Source: Chaetomidium leptoderma
Lineage: Eukaryota > Ascomycota > Sordariomycetes > Sordariales > Chaetomiaceae
Assembly: GCA_033296705.1 (NCBI GenBank)
Contig: MU856886.1
Coordinates: 1 to 64,000 of the forward strand
Direction: 5' to 3'
DNA: 64,000 bases
A program made the translations under genes and the position numbers. Shown here in pieces: positions 53,484 to 64,000 of this stretch (the stretch's first letter is position 1; every line of letters begins with the position of its first letter). The notes beneath the pieces are model-generated. The model was not told where the DNA came from, made no database searches, and saw only the letters and a list, made by a program, of their open reading frames with translations.

Positions 53484-54662
53484 TCAACCAAGCAACTTCA
53501 ACCCACCCTTCGTCTTCTGCCCTGGCTTGGTGATGCCGCCGCCGGCCATGGGCCCAAAATGCGGCTCATATCCACCACCAGCACCGTCCGTCCCAGCCCC
53601 CATGCCGCTGCCGCTCTTATTCCCGCCGCCGCCGCCGCCGCCCTTGCCGCCCTTCTTGTTATTCTTGCCCTTGCGATCCTCCTTGACCATGGCCGGCTTG
53701 ACCTCGGTCTTGGCCTTGCGCACCACCACGGGATGGCTCTGGATGTACTTGCCGTTCATCTCCTTGGCCGCCTGAAAAAAATCCTCCGGGTCGCTGAAGC
53801 TGACGAAGCCGAACCCTTTACTCTTGGTCGTGCGCTTGTCGCGGACCACCTTGGCCCTCTGCACGCTCTTCCACCGCGAAAAGGCCTTGAGCAGCGAGTC
53901 GTCGGTCGTCTCGCCCGCGAGGTTGCCGACAAAGAGCCGCAGGTGCGCCGGGTCCCACTCGAGCAGCGAGTCGTCTTGCCATTTCCTGCCGCCGCCTTCA
54001 CGGTAGACGGTCTTCTTCTTCTCGTTGGGGTCAACGCTGGCGCTGGGGTCCACTGCCTCGGCTGTGGTGCTGCCGCCTTGCGCGCCCGTTGGGGTGCTGG
54101 TGCCCGTGCGACCGGCGGCGGCGGCGGCGGCAGCGGTGGTGGTTGGCTTGCTAGCCGGGTCGTTGGGGTCTTTTGGCATGTACGCGCTCTGCCACTGGGC
54201 TATTTGGGCCGCCATCTCGGGATCAAAGTCGGCGGCCGAGCTGTCGGGCGCCGGGAACGGGTTCCGGATCTGCGGTGGCGTTGAGTAACTGCCGGTCGCC
54301 GGGGCGCCATAGTAAGACGGCTGCTGCTGTTGTTGTGGTTGTTGCGCGTAGCTTTGCGGCGTGTAGTTATATGAACCTCCTTGGCCGTAGCCTCCGCGGC
54401 CAGCACCTAGGGCGGGAGCCGAAGGGTTACCCGCGTAGGGCGACGCAGCAGGAGGTGCGCCATAGCTGACGGGTGGCGCGGCGGGCCGGTAGCCGGGGTA
54501 TGACTGCGCAGGCGCTGTGTAGCCGGGCCCCGAGACGGCTGGGAGGGCTGCGGGTGTTGGTACAAAGGCCGGCTTGAAGCCCGAGAGTTTGCTGGCGGGC
54601 GGGCGTGGAGGGAGCGATGGATGCGAGGGCTTGGAGACACCTGGAGGACCCGGGTACGACAT
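53484..54662 (-). CDS. RBM42-like RNA-binding protein
   Basis: Intron-free gene of 392 residues. A Pro/Tyr/Gly-rich N-terminal half (PGYTAPAQSYPGYRP, QQPQQQQQPSYY) leads to MAAQIAQWQSAYMP and EKKKTVYREGGGRKWQD, then one RRM at ~241-318 with RNP2 LRLFVGNLAG and RNP1 KSKGFGFVSF. The sequence EWDPAHLRLFVGNLAGE and KEMNGKYIQSHPVVVRKA are the hallmarks of RBM42, a spliceosome-associated protein in animals. A Gly/Lys tail (KGGKGGGGGGGNK) follows and ends KPGQKTKGGLKLLG. The RRM is complete. Role in splicing or mRNA handling is inferred from the family. Confidence 0.9.
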   Translation of the reverse strand: MSYPGPPGVSKPSHPSLPPRPPASKLSGFKPAFVPTPAALPAVSGPGYTAPAQSYPGYRPAAPPVSYGAPPAASPYAGNPSAPALGAGRGGYGQGGSYNYTPQSYAQQPQQQQQPSYYGAPATGSYSTPPQIRNPFPAPDSSAADFDPEMAAQIAQWQSAYMPKDPNDPASKPTTTAAAAAAAGRTGTSTPTGAQGGSTTAEAVDPSASVDPNEKKKTVYREGGGRKWQDDSLLEWDPAHLRLFVGNLAGETTDDSLLKAFSRWKSVQRAKVVRDKRTTKSKGFGFVSFSDPEDFFQAAKEMNGKYIQSHPVVVRKAKTEVKPAMVKEDRKGKNNKKGGKGGGGGGGNKSGSGMGAGTDGAGGGYEPHFGPMAGGGITKPGQKTKGGLKLLG

Positions 54663-56602
54663 GATGAATTTCTTGCGCCCGACAAGGGAAAATGTAATCG
54701 CAGGAATGCGCGGTATTTGTGACGTACCTGTGAGCCAAATCCGACGACGGTGACGGTGACGGTAACGGCGATGCTCTTAGTTACAGCCTTTCGACCGATT
54801 TGGCTGGCTCACGGAAAAGGTGCTGTGTGGATTGCGATGCGATGCGATGCGGTGACCGACGCGCATGGAAGTCGCTGGTCCAGAATAAATTCCGCGGAAG
54901 AGCCAAGGACGCCAAGAACACGAGGGCCAAGACGCCAAGATTGTGGCTGGTTCTATTCGTGGCGGTGGCTGGAGCTATTTATTCTTTCGACTTGAGCAAC
55001 TTCCAGGTTGTGGCTCGCCATGGGCGGACCCTTTCGTGGTCCATTGTCTGACACTGCTGTTTAGACATTCAGTACTGTCCATCTAGTGGACCACCCAGTG
55101 TCTTTCTGCTGTGCGTCATGCAGAGTGCGATGGAGGATGGATGCCCCCCAAACCTCCACCTCATGGAGGGGCAATGGACCCCTCGTTTTGCGGTGCTTGG
55201 CTCAACATTTCCAGCAGCGGAATCGGTCGTCGGTCGCGGACATCAATCGGAGGCAGAGAATTCCTCGCCGCACTCCGACCCGGTGCCTGGATTTTCCCAT
55301 TGGCCGGCACAAAAGAGCCTGAAATCATTAGCCCCAGATTCGATGGCTCAACTGCGCGAATTTGGGCAAGCAATTGTGTAAGCCTTGCACTGCTTGCGTC
55401 CCTCTTTGGTGGGGTAATCAAGGTCCGTGGCAGTTTCGGACAGTGGGGGGCACATCACCAAGAAGTCGCTCGCGCCGTGGCGCCCTCGTAGCACATCCGA
55501 CACAGCATTCGGGGTTTGGGTGACGCAGGCGGGATTTTGGGTCGCCGTCTCCTTCTTTTATTGGGAGTGTAACTCCGAAGCATCCGCGGAGACCGCCAGT
55601 TGGAAGGGCCGAATATGGAGATATATAAATACGGTAGGGGAGCAAAGATAACCAGATTGGTCAACACTTCCGCCTACCCTTGATTGATAACGAACAGGTC
55701 TGTCAAGATGGGCTGCCTTGCTTGGTAATAAGCTCTCGGAGGCATCCGCAGCCGGAACCCTCCAAGCGCTCCATGTCTGGGACCCGCCTCGATGGATGTG
55801 CCGTATACCCTGGGCGGCGCGCCGGCGTTTCGAAACCAGCGAAACCAACAGATGCTCAATCCGACGCACTTTGTGTCGGACAACGACAAGAATCATGTCA
55901 TAATATGCGTAACCGTTCCCTTGACAACAAACCCGGGGGGGGGTTTCCAACCATGCCACTTTCATGCTGGGAAACCACTCCGCCCTTGGCGGCAAACCGA
56001 AGCTTCAGACAAGGCCCGCCCGGTTGCCAAAACAATGGCTATTCTGGGATACCGTACAGTACTGTTTCCCATGACCTCACAGCCAGGTTGGGGAGTGGCC
56101 CCCAGCTGTTTTTCACAGCACGGTTGTTGAAAGAAGGTCCAGGTTGATGAAAGTAATGCATCAAAACTGCTGTCATGCATAAACTATGAGCGGCGTAAAG
56201 GCCAAAATGGGACGGTGGGCTCGAAACAAAGCCATGGAATCGACAACTCGAGTGTTTCGTAACGGGAGGTCAGACGCCTGAGTAAGCCCCGCGGTAATTA
56301 CCCGTTGGCGGCCAAGGTCTGGGGAGGGTGGCCTTCCTCAGTGGCTGCACTCTCGCTTTCCCGCGATTGACCCCTCCGACATCGAAGCTCGCTTCTTCCC
56401 CCTTTTTAAAGTTTCGTCATCCATTCACTTTCCCACCACGGTTCCCATTTCTTCCTCCTTCCATTTCCCACCATTGACAATCCCTAGCTGAGGATTTTCC
56501 CTTCCAACACCACCACACTCTCAACGGTCGAACTTTCGCAAGTCGAGAAGCTCCCAGCTACCCCTCCATCAACATCTCGAGGACATCAAGCAGCCGCTCA
56601 CA
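54663..56602. promoter_or_regulatory. Divergent intergenic region of 1.9 kb
   Basis: Promoters of the RBM42-like gene and gnd1 lie at the two ends; the last 250 bp before gnd1 is strongly pyrimidine-rich, typical of a highly expressed fungal gene. Repeats of GGTGACGGT type lie near 54740-54770. Frames in the middle lack motifs. No gene seen. Confidence 0.55.
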
Positions 56603-58528
56603 ATGTCTGGCGCAGTGTAAGTTCCAATTACCCCACCTCCCCGCCTTTGTCGCCCCTCCTACATCTTGGGCGTCGTTTTCCGCGCGACTCGCTCGCGCGC
56701 ATCGAGCATTCGTTGGGTGCTTCGCTCTAGGCCTAAAGCCCGCATCGTCTTTTGCAGTGCGCCCAGACAGAGGAGGCCCGTGTCTTGCGCAGCGCCGCGA
56801 ATCTTTCCTAATATACCACCTACTGAGTGTTTCCCTCCAGCGCCCGCCTAGCGAACATCAACGTTGGCGGAGCTCTGAAAGCTGGCTCGTCGTTACTGCC
56901 GTCTCAGAAAAATGCTAACAATGATGCAAGCGCTGATATCGGCCTCATCGGCCTGGCCGTCATGTAAGTCACGGTCCCCTCCCCGCTCCCCGGGACTCCG
57001 GTCCGGCCGGCCACGAAGCTAACGACGATGCGCAGGGGCCAGAACCTGATCATGAACATGGCCGACCACGGCTACACCGTTTGCGCTTTCAACCGCACCG
57101 TGTCCAAGGTCGACGTTTTCCTCGCCAACGAGGCCAAGGGCAAGTCCATCGTCGGCGCCCACTCGGTCGAGGAGTTCGTCTCCAAGCTGAAGAGGCCCCG
57201 TCGTGTCATGCTCCTCGTCCAGGCCGGCAAGCCCGTCGACGACTGGATCGAGACTCTTCTGCCCCTCCTCGAGGCTGGCGACATCATCATCGACGGCGGC
57301 AACTCACACTTCCCCGACTCCAACCGGAGGACAAAGTACCTTGCCGCCAAGGGCATCCGGTTCGTCGGTTCCGGCGTCTCCGGCGGCGAGGAGGGTGCCC
57401 GCTACGGCCCCTCCATGATGCCCGGCGGCCACGAGGAGGCCTGGCCCCACATCAAGGACATCTTCCAGAGCATTGCTGCCAAGAGCGATGGCGAGGCCTG
57501 CTGCGAGTGGGTCGGTGACGAGGGTGCTGGCCACTACGTCAAGATGGTGCACAACGGTATCGAGTACGGTGACATGCAGCTCATCTGCGAGGTATGTGGG
57601 CCCCCTGTGGTTCCTTTGCCGAAACGTGTGACTGACAAGACGTGCCACACAGGCGTACGACATCATGAAGCGCGGCCTGGGCCTGAGCAGCAAGGAGATC
57701 GGTGACGTTCTCGCCAAGTGGAACAAGGGCGTCCTGGATTCCTTCCTGATCGAAATCACCCGCGATATCATGTACTTCAACGACGACGACGGCACCGCTC
57801 TCGTCGAGAAGATCCTGGACAAAGCTGGCCAGAAGGGTACCGGCAAGTGGACTGCCGTGAACGCCCTGGACCTCGGCATGCCTGTCACCCTCATCGCCGA
57901 GGCTGTCCTTGCCCGCTGCCTGTCTGGCATCAAGGAGGAGCGTGTCAAGGCGTCGAGCAAGCTTGAGTTTGTCAGCCGCGCCACCACCTTCGAGGGCAAC
58001 AAGGAGCAGTTCCTGGACGACCTCGAGCAGGCTCTCTACGCGTCCAAGATCATCTCGTACGCGCAAGGCTTCATGCTCATGCAGGAGGCCGCCCGGGAAT
58101 ACAACTGGAAGCTCAACAAGCCCTCGATCGCCCTCATGTGGCGTGGTGGGTGCATCATCCGCTCCGTCTTCCTCAAGGACATCACGGCGGCCTACCGCGG
58201 CAACCCCGACCTCGAGAACCTGCTCTTTGACGACTTCTTCAACAAGGCTATCCACAAGGCGCAGCCCGGCTGGAGAGATGTTGTTGCCAAGTCGGCCATG
58301 CTCGGCATCCCGACCCCGGCCTTCTCGACGGCGCTGTCGTGGTTCGATGGTTACCGGACAAAGGACCTGCCTGCCAACCTCCTGCAGGCGCAGCGTGACT
58401 ACTTCGGTGCCCACACCTTCCGGATCAAGCCCGAGGCGGCGAATGAGAAGTACCAGGAGGGCAAGGACATTCACGTCAACTGGACTGGGCGGGGAGGCAA
58501 TGTTTCGGCGTCGACATACCAGGCTTAA
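56603..58528 (+). CDS. gnd1: 6-phosphogluconate dehydrogenase, decarboxylating
   Basis: Third enzyme of the oxidative pentose phosphate pathway: 6-phosphogluconate to ribulose 5-phosphate with NADPH and CO2. Four exons: 56603-56616, 56841-56963, 57036-57591 and 57653-58528, giving 522 residues. Exon 1 codes for only 14 nt (MSGA plus two bases). The Rossmann motif GLIGLAVMGQN is assembled by the third exon, FNRTVSKVD selects NADP, DGGNSHFPDSNRR and GSGVSGGEEGARYGPSMMPGG line the active site with the catalytic Lys in YVKMVHNGIEYGDMQ, and WRGGCIIRSVFL plus SWFDGYRTKDLPANLLQAQRDYFGAH close it. Compared with usual enzymes (~490 residues) it has about 35 extra N-terminal residues, ARLANINVGGALKAGSSLLP, of unclear role. 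Otherwise complete. Confidence 0.96.
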
Positions 58529-59011
58529 AAAGCAGAATGGGGGTTAATGATTGGGATGCCTTGTGGGCGGACAAAGTCCATGGGATCGCCGTAGAGTAAA
58601 ATGGAGATAGATACACTATTGATGAATTCATCCCATTTTCGTTGACGGAATATTTTGCACAAGTCGTTAACTTGAGTTGATCCGACCGTCTTAAGAAGTC
58701 TAAAGTCTAAACGTGTAAGCACTTAAGTGTTGCGAGAGGCAGTTTTGATGGAGAAGCACGTGACTATTCTAACTGCTGTGGAGGCATTGGCGACCTGCCT
58801 CCCTGCCAGCCGCTGTGTGCGTGCAGCGAGTGAGCTGCGCCATTCAATTCGCGAAAAGCGCGATTGCAGCAAACTCCAAAAAGTCCAGTTCGTTGCACCA
58901 CCAGGGATTCGGCATCCACTCCCTCGCCGCCGGAAATTAACCAATCCGTGACGCCGATTGATCGTAGAAGCACAGTCCATCAATTATCGACAGAGACAAA
59001 CCAGAATCAAA
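58529..59011. other. Intergenic between gnd1 and ssr4
   Basis: 483 bp, 3' side of gnd1 and promoter of ssr4. Nothing else recognised. Confidence 0.6.
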
Positions 59012-61368
59012 ATGGCTGGAGATCCAAGCCAGAACGTTCATGGGGACCTGGTATGTTTTCCGAGTTGCGACACGCCGCCCATCCCGCGCGCGCGCAGAGG
59101 AGCTAACCCCTCACACCCTAGCTTCCCCATGTGCATCTGTTGTCGACGTTCCGATATGCATCGATGCCGAGGGTGGATTTGCCCGAAGTAACAAAGTGGC
59201 TTTCCCAGGCGCCCAAGATCGCCCGCGACACTGCGCCCTTCTACTGGACATACCTCGAATGCCCGGCCGATGGCTCCATTTTCCTGACATGGCAGCCGAC
59301 CGCTCGTCGGGGCCATGAGTTTGCCAGCGACGGATATGTGTGGGCCGGGCCCGAGGTTTCCTTTCAGCACAGCGCCGGCAATGGCTTGGTATGACACCCA
59401 CGATTCGGGACAAGAGGGGGCATAGGCGGCGCGATGGCTGACTACGGATAACAGGTGCTCGAGATTTACTTCCAGAGAACTGGTTACCGCATGGGCGAGC
59501 AGTTTGCGATACACTCGAGACGGCGCTTCCGACTCTGCCCTACACAGACACAAGCGCCAATCCCGACCCTGCCCCAGGTCGACCCCAATCTCTGGATCGT
59601 CCACTATGGCCCGGCCGAAAAGACCGACAGACTACCTGTCAACGCGATTGGCATTCCGCCCCAGATTCAACCGGTCCTGAGCTTCCGTCAACACCTGTTC
59701 CAGATGGGCCAAATCGTTCGGAAGGAGTTTATGCTGTCGGATCGGGTCAACTGGCCCCAGATTCCCTTCCCCCAGCGCGGGCAGTCAATGTACGCCCCGC
59801 CGATGCAGCACCGTCACGTTCCTCAGGCTATGGCCTACCCGCCGCACCCGGGTCCAGCAATTGGCCCCACGCCGAAACGGAGGGGTGGGCATGCTCCCGC
59901 AGGCCACCAGGCCCAGATGATGGGCGCGGGCTATCAGAACACCGAGACAGCCTTTGACGACGACGAGGACATCTCTCGGGGTGATATGTTTGATCATCTC
60001 AGCCCGCGCGAATTGAGCATGGCTCGGTACCAGCAAAACCACGAGTGGTTGGAGGAGATACTGTCTTCGCCGTACCGCATTGGCCAAATCGAGGCTACAG
60101 ATCTTGGCCTGGGGCGGAAAGGCGAGCTTGCTTCACTCACCGAGGGAATCTTTGAGGCGCAGGGCGCTGATGCGCTCGTCGCCGGACCCAAGAAGCCATA
60201 CACTGGTCACCTCGATGAGGGCTTGGCGGACCAGTTCCGCAAGCGAGTCGATGCGCGAAACGAGGCGATGAGGGCCGAGATTGACCAGATAAAGGCGCAA
60301 CACGCAACTTTGATGACAAAGTTTAAAGGCAACGCTGCCATCAAGGACGCGGAACAAGACCTGCGCGCCGCAACCCAAGGCACTGGTACTGAGTTCTGGC
60401 GGTTGGAAGGGAGGCTTGAGGATGGCGAGGAGGCCGGCAGCCAATGGAATCAAAAAGCGTCCAATTCACTCGACGAGATCGTCGCGCGTGTCGAGGCGCT
60501 AGTTGGCAAGCGCGCCGTCGTCGTCAACGATGTCCACCGAGTCCAGGATGGTGGTTATCAAGAGCCAACCCCCGAACCAGAAGTCGTGCAACCGCAGCCC
60601 CGAGTGCCGGCAGCTGCCCACCTGTCCGGCTCCATGTCTCGGCAGCCATCGCAAACCGGATCCGGCGTCATGATCGGCGACTCTGACATCGACATGGGCG
60701 GGACTGCAGCGGGCCTCTTAGACATGCACACCGGCTTCTCGTCCACCTCCACACCCACCAACAACTTCCCTACCCCGCAACCTCACCTATCCGCGATCCC
60801 CTCCAGCGCAGCCACCCCCTCCAACCTCAACATGGCCTCCCCGGCCCCAGCACCAACTTCGCAACCTTTGGCACACACTCAACAACAAGACGTCCAAATG
60901 GCCGACGCAGACCCCACCAAGGACACCACCACCACCCCAGACCAAGGCACCGAAAGCGGCGACTGGGTCGTCGTTCCCAAAGACGGCGGCGGCGGCGGCG
61001 GTGCCACCATCCCCCCAGCTGCATCCATTCCCACCAGCACCACCACCACCACCTTAACCCAGCCACCCGGCGCCACTACCACCACCACCGCCACCGCGGC
61101 AGCGGGAGGACCCGCCTCAGCAACCGCCACACCAGGCGACGCCGGCGGCGGCGGCGGCCTTGACGGGGCGGACACCAACGACTTTAGCTCGCTCGGCGAC
61201 CTGGACACGGCCGGCGACGCGCTGGCCAGCTATGGCGGAGACGACGACGACGACGACGACGAGCTGCATCTGGACATGGAGGACTCGGCGTTTGGGGACG
61301 CCTTTCATGGCGTCGAGCAGGCGGATGGGAGTCTCGGGGGGGATACGCCTGCTGGGGAGGGGCTTTAG
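59012..61368 (+). CDS. ssr4: SWI/SNF and RSC complex subunit Ssr4
   Basis: Fungal-specific subunit shared by the SWI/SNF and RSC chromatin remodellers, known from fission yeast. Exons 59012-59050, 59122-59388 and 59455-61368 give 739 residues. The Ssr4 N-terminal domain (former DUF1750) fills the first two exons and the start of the third: DPSQNVHGDLLPHVHLLSTF, FYWTYLECPADGSIFLTWQP, GYVWAGPEVSF, YFQRTGYRMGEQFAIHSRRR and NLWIVHYGPAEK. A second conserved part is helical: EDISRGDMFDHLSPRELSMA, RYQQNHEWLEEILSSPYRIG. A coiled coil (ADQFRKRVDARNEAMRAEID) follows and then a long Pro/Thr/Gly/Asp-rich tail. Exon 1 is only 39 nt and the intron behind it has an AGCTAACC branch point. Confidence 0.9.
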
Positions 61369-62201
61369 GTAGCTAGCTCGACCTCTTGAACTCTTGAGGG
61401 GGGGGTGGGGTTGGTTACGGGCTGGGATGGGATGGGTTAGTTTGGGGGGACGCGGGGGAGGTTTGTTTGTATTCTTGTTGTTCGTTTTGATTTTATTCCT
61501 TTTAGCTGGAGGCTCTGGGTTACTCTGCCTTGCCTGCGAGGAGGCTTCTGTTTTGGGGTGGGTGGGTAAAGGGGCGTATGTAGAGAAAGACGAGTCTTTC
61601 CCTTGTTTATTGTGTGCTCTTATCGACGTCACTGTTGTGAGGCTGGGTCGGTTTTATGTGTGGAGTATTTTACCTACGCTACTTTAGCATGAGAGCTAAG
61701 CTCAAAGTTACTGTTCCATCGTGATAATCCTCGCTGTGGTGTGTATCGTTACATCATTAACTTTCCCTGCTGAGTCTGTCTGGCTTCAAGGTGGCAAAGA
61801 TACTACTCAGAGGTGGCATAATATACTACTCTTCACTATCACAAAGCCAGTGCTCCATCCGACTCCCAACATTCACGGGCCGGTGATCAACATTTGAACG
61901 AGAGATTGGCTTGACTAGGGTTGATTCGGGATTGGCAGTTTCACTCGGCTCGTCATTTGCAAGCTCACGGATAACTGGTCTACAGTACATCGCCCTCGGC
62001 TTGGGTATCAGAGCAGCCTTGCGCCTTGTCAAGTTCACTTGGCGGACTTCATTTCAGAAAGAACTGCCTCTATGACACATGGTGATCATATCCTCCGGAG
62101 CAGTCATTTTCCCTGCCTGGCCGTCCCGTTTCTGATAAAGCTCAAGTCCCTCAAAGCAAAACCACGCCAGAAATGCCCAATGGAAAGACCCCGCCCACCC
62201 T
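61369..62201. other. Convergent 3' region, ssr4 and rps11
   Basis: 833 bp. T-rich after ssr4, as expected of a 3' untranslated region. A minus-strand frame of 70 codons at 61826-62038 is not supported. No gene seen. Confidence 0.55.
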
Positions 62202-63030
62202 TTAGAACTTGCTGAACTTCTTGACCGCCTTGCCGGTCCGGGGAAGCACGCGGAGAACGTTGAACCGCACCTGTTTCGGGTTTGTCAGTTTTCGCTAATA
62301 CCATCTGGCGGCCGAATAGACCGCCATGGACGGCACGTCGCCGTTCAAACCGGGAAAACGTACAGTCTTGCTCAGAGGCCTGCACTGGCCAACGGTGACC
62401 TGGTCACCCTCCTCAACACGGAACGCCGGCGACACGTGCGCGGCGAGGTTCTTGTGGCGCTTCTCGTACCGGTTGTACTTGGGGATGTAGTGGAGGTACT
62501 CGCGGCGAATGATGATGGTGCGGTGCATCTTGGTCGAGACGACGCTGCCGGTCAGGATACGGCCACGGATGGAGACCATGCCGGTGAAGGGGCACTTCTT
62601 GTCTGCAGAGAAAACACTCGTCAACCGCTGTTCCTTTTCTGTTTTCGCACCACCCTCCATTATGCATCCTCGCAAAACCCTCGGTCGCCCGCAAAAACTT
62701 GGTTGTCGTCGCGTGAAATCGGAGCGAGTCGGTCGGCGGGGAACGCGCGCGTGCTTCGTTACGTACCGATGTACTGGCCCTCAATGGCAGCCTTGGGGGT
62801 CCGGAAACCCAGACCAACGTCCTTGTACCATCTCCGACCGCCCTTGCCCGGCCGGGCGGACTTGACCTTGGTCTTGCTGTTGAGGAAGACTGTGGGTGTG
62901 CCGTCGTCAGTGCCCGCCTCATCGCCAATTCCCCGCTGCAGTCGGATGCAGCCATCTCTCGAGGAAAAAACTCACTGTGCGGCTGCTTCTGGAAAGCACG
63001 CTCGCTCTGGACGGTCAGTTCGGTAGCCAT
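62202..63030 (-). CDS. rps11: 40S ribosomal protein S11 (uS17)
   Basis: Component of the cytosolic small ribosomal subunit. Four exons: 63030-62976, 62889-62767, 62602-62364 and 62270-62202, giving 161 residues, the family length. Marks: MATELTVQSERAFQKQPHIF, NSKTKVKSARPGKGGRRWYK, FRTPKAAIEGQYIDKKCPFT, GMVSIRGRILTGSVVSTKMH, RTIIIRREYLHYIPKYNRYE, and the uS17 signature VEEGDQVTVGQCRPLSKTV with FNVLRVLPRTGKAVKKFSKF at the end. Multiple introns near the 5' end are usual in fungal ribosomal protein genes. Confidence 0.97.
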
Positions 63031-63464
63031 CTTGTCGGTTGGGCGTGGGCCAAGATGTGCTTTGGTCGAGGGAACGGATTGGTGTCGAAAGTTCCAAATT
63101 CGCAGCCCCGGAATTTTGCCTGTTGGAGATTGATTTTTGGTGGCTCCAATGAAAAAGTGTGCATGCGCCACATCCGGGCCACGCTTGAGTGCTTGGCTAA
63201 GTTGGGAGGCAGGAAGAGAGACCAGGGTGCACGAGCCACATTGCGACCAAGTGGGGCGTATGCAATCGTTGTATTTACATGAACGTGTTTAGCCAATGGC
63301 GCCTCCTAGAGCGAGTAAACAGGTGCCCCTCCACTGTAACCCGGGAAAACACCCTGTCGCGAGCTTTCAAGGTTCCCGTCGCGTCCAACCGACACCCACA
63401 CTTTGACACAGAAACCTTGTCCGCCACAACAAATCCAGACAACACGCAAACCCATGGTGTAGAT
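63031..63464. promoter_or_regulatory. Divergent promoter, rps11 and spc7
   Basis: 434 bp between start codons. A small ATG GTG TAG reading frame lies just before the spc7 start at 63453-63461 and would be a two-codon upstream frame if included in the leader. No box recognised. Confidence 0.5.
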
Positions 63465-64000
63465 ATGGCGCCCCAAGGCGAAGCTACGCTTCCCGCGACG
63501 CGTCGGACGCGCAAATCGATCGGAGGCGGCCCTTCCACAACGAAGAGGACACTCGACAAGGAGAATGCGACGCTCGATCTGGGCGGTGCCACGGCTGGCG
63601 CTCGCAAGAAGTCGAGAAGCAAGAGCATGGGACCTGGCGGGCTTGACTCCCTTAAGACGGGTAACGGCAACCGCAGAGCTGTAGGTTGCCCTGGCTACCC
63701 TGGCTGACCCGACTGCCCCGTACGGCCATACAAGTTTAGGTTGCTGACCTTGTCTAGTCCCTTGCCGTCCCGAAGCCACGATCGATCTTGAAACCTACCA
63801 TACCGCTTCTCCCGGACATCCCGACCTACAAGCCGAAACAGACTTCTGGAAGCAACGGTGCCGGGAGCGAGCCCGGAGGGACTAGGGTTGCCTTGCGGAC
63901 CGAAGAACAGCAGCAGGCGGCAGCGCGGGAACGGGATGAGCGGGAGCGTGCCGAGATGGAAAAGGAGAGCAAAGACAAGAAGGACGCACGAAGAAAGTCA
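63465..64000 (+). CDS. spc7: Kinetochore protein Spc7/KNL1, 5' part only
   Basis: N-terminus of the outer-kinetochore scaffold of the KMN network, which recruits PP1 and checkpoint proteins. Two exons visible: 63465-63680 and 63758 to beyond the window end. Marks are those of fungal Spc7 openings: ATRRTRKSIGGGP, LDKENATLDLGG, KKSRSKSMGPGGLDSLK and, after the splice, PKPRSILKPTIPLLPDIP, where SILK is the known PP1-docking motif. A charged helix (QQAAARERDERERAEMEKE) is then cut by the window edge. The MELT repeats, the second PP1 motif and the C-terminal RWD region would lie outside. The assignment rests on these N-terminal motifs. Confidence 0.78.

Noticed and set aside
61826..62038. Minus-strand frame of 70 codons ending in an acidic tail
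   Set aside because: Its composition is mildly protein-like, but it lies in a 3' region, has no recognised family and no splice or promoter signal.
1..64000. CRISPR arrays, phage genes, operons or origins
   Set aside because: The window is eukaryotic with spliced genes; the short tandem arrays have no spacer structure.

Overview
The window is nuclear DNA of a filamentous ascomycete. It is GC-rich, has short introns (about 50-120 nt) with GTRAGT-type donors and CTAAC/CTGAC branch points, and carries families typical of Sordariomycetes: an AA9 cellulose monooxygenase, a CHORD-CS protein, a 12.3-kDa-type complex I subunit, Ssr4 and Spc7. I infer Sordariales, possibly Chaetomiaceae; this rests on protein style and GC content, not on a database search.

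Layout. 0-9 kb: 3' part of a PhoD-like phosphatase (-), a mitochondrial rhomboid (-), a glutamine-rich conserved fungal protein (+) and a basic, Ser/Arg-rich unknown protein (-). 11-23.8 kb: an N-terminally anchored charged protein (-), a nucleoside hydrolase (+), LSm8 (-), an AA9 monooxygenase (+), an HpcH/HpaI aldolase (+), a glutaredoxin-like protein (-) and a CHORD/CS co-chaperone (+). 25.8-31.5 kb: a four-helix membrane protein (-), a mitochondrial inner-membrane-type unknown (-) and verprolin/WIP (+). 31.5-36.2 kb is gene-poor, with one candidate small gene near 32.6 kb. 36-42.5 kb: a tail-anchored-type membrane protein (+), nucleolin/Nsr1 (-), complex I PDSW subunit (+) and mitoribosomal mL54 (+). 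42.9-46.8 kb: TAF7 (-) and TAF3 (+), two TFIID subunits diverging from one intergenic region that contains a MITE-like inverted repeat. 47-54.7 kb: a cytosolic GH15 hydrolase (-), an SLC35C2-like transporter (+) and an RBM42-like RNA-binding protein (-). 56.6-64 kb: 6-phosphogluconate dehydrogenase (+), Ssr4 (+), ribosomal protein S11 (-) and the 5' part of kinetochore Spc7 (+).

Most genes are housekeeping and unrelated in pathway, as is usual in fungi; no secondary-metabolite cluster, CRISPR array, rRNA or convincing tRNA was seen. The only functional pairing is TAF7/TAF3; Nsr1, RPS11 and mL54 are scattered ribosome-related genes. All exon boundaries were derived by hand from splice consensus, reading-frame continuity and family motifs. 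The most interesting observations are the inverted repeat between the two TAF genes, an AA9 enzyme that appears to lack the second-sphere histidine, a possible small spliced gene at 32.4-32.75 kb with two protein-like frames, and an Atg8-binding-like motif in a tail-anchored-type protein.
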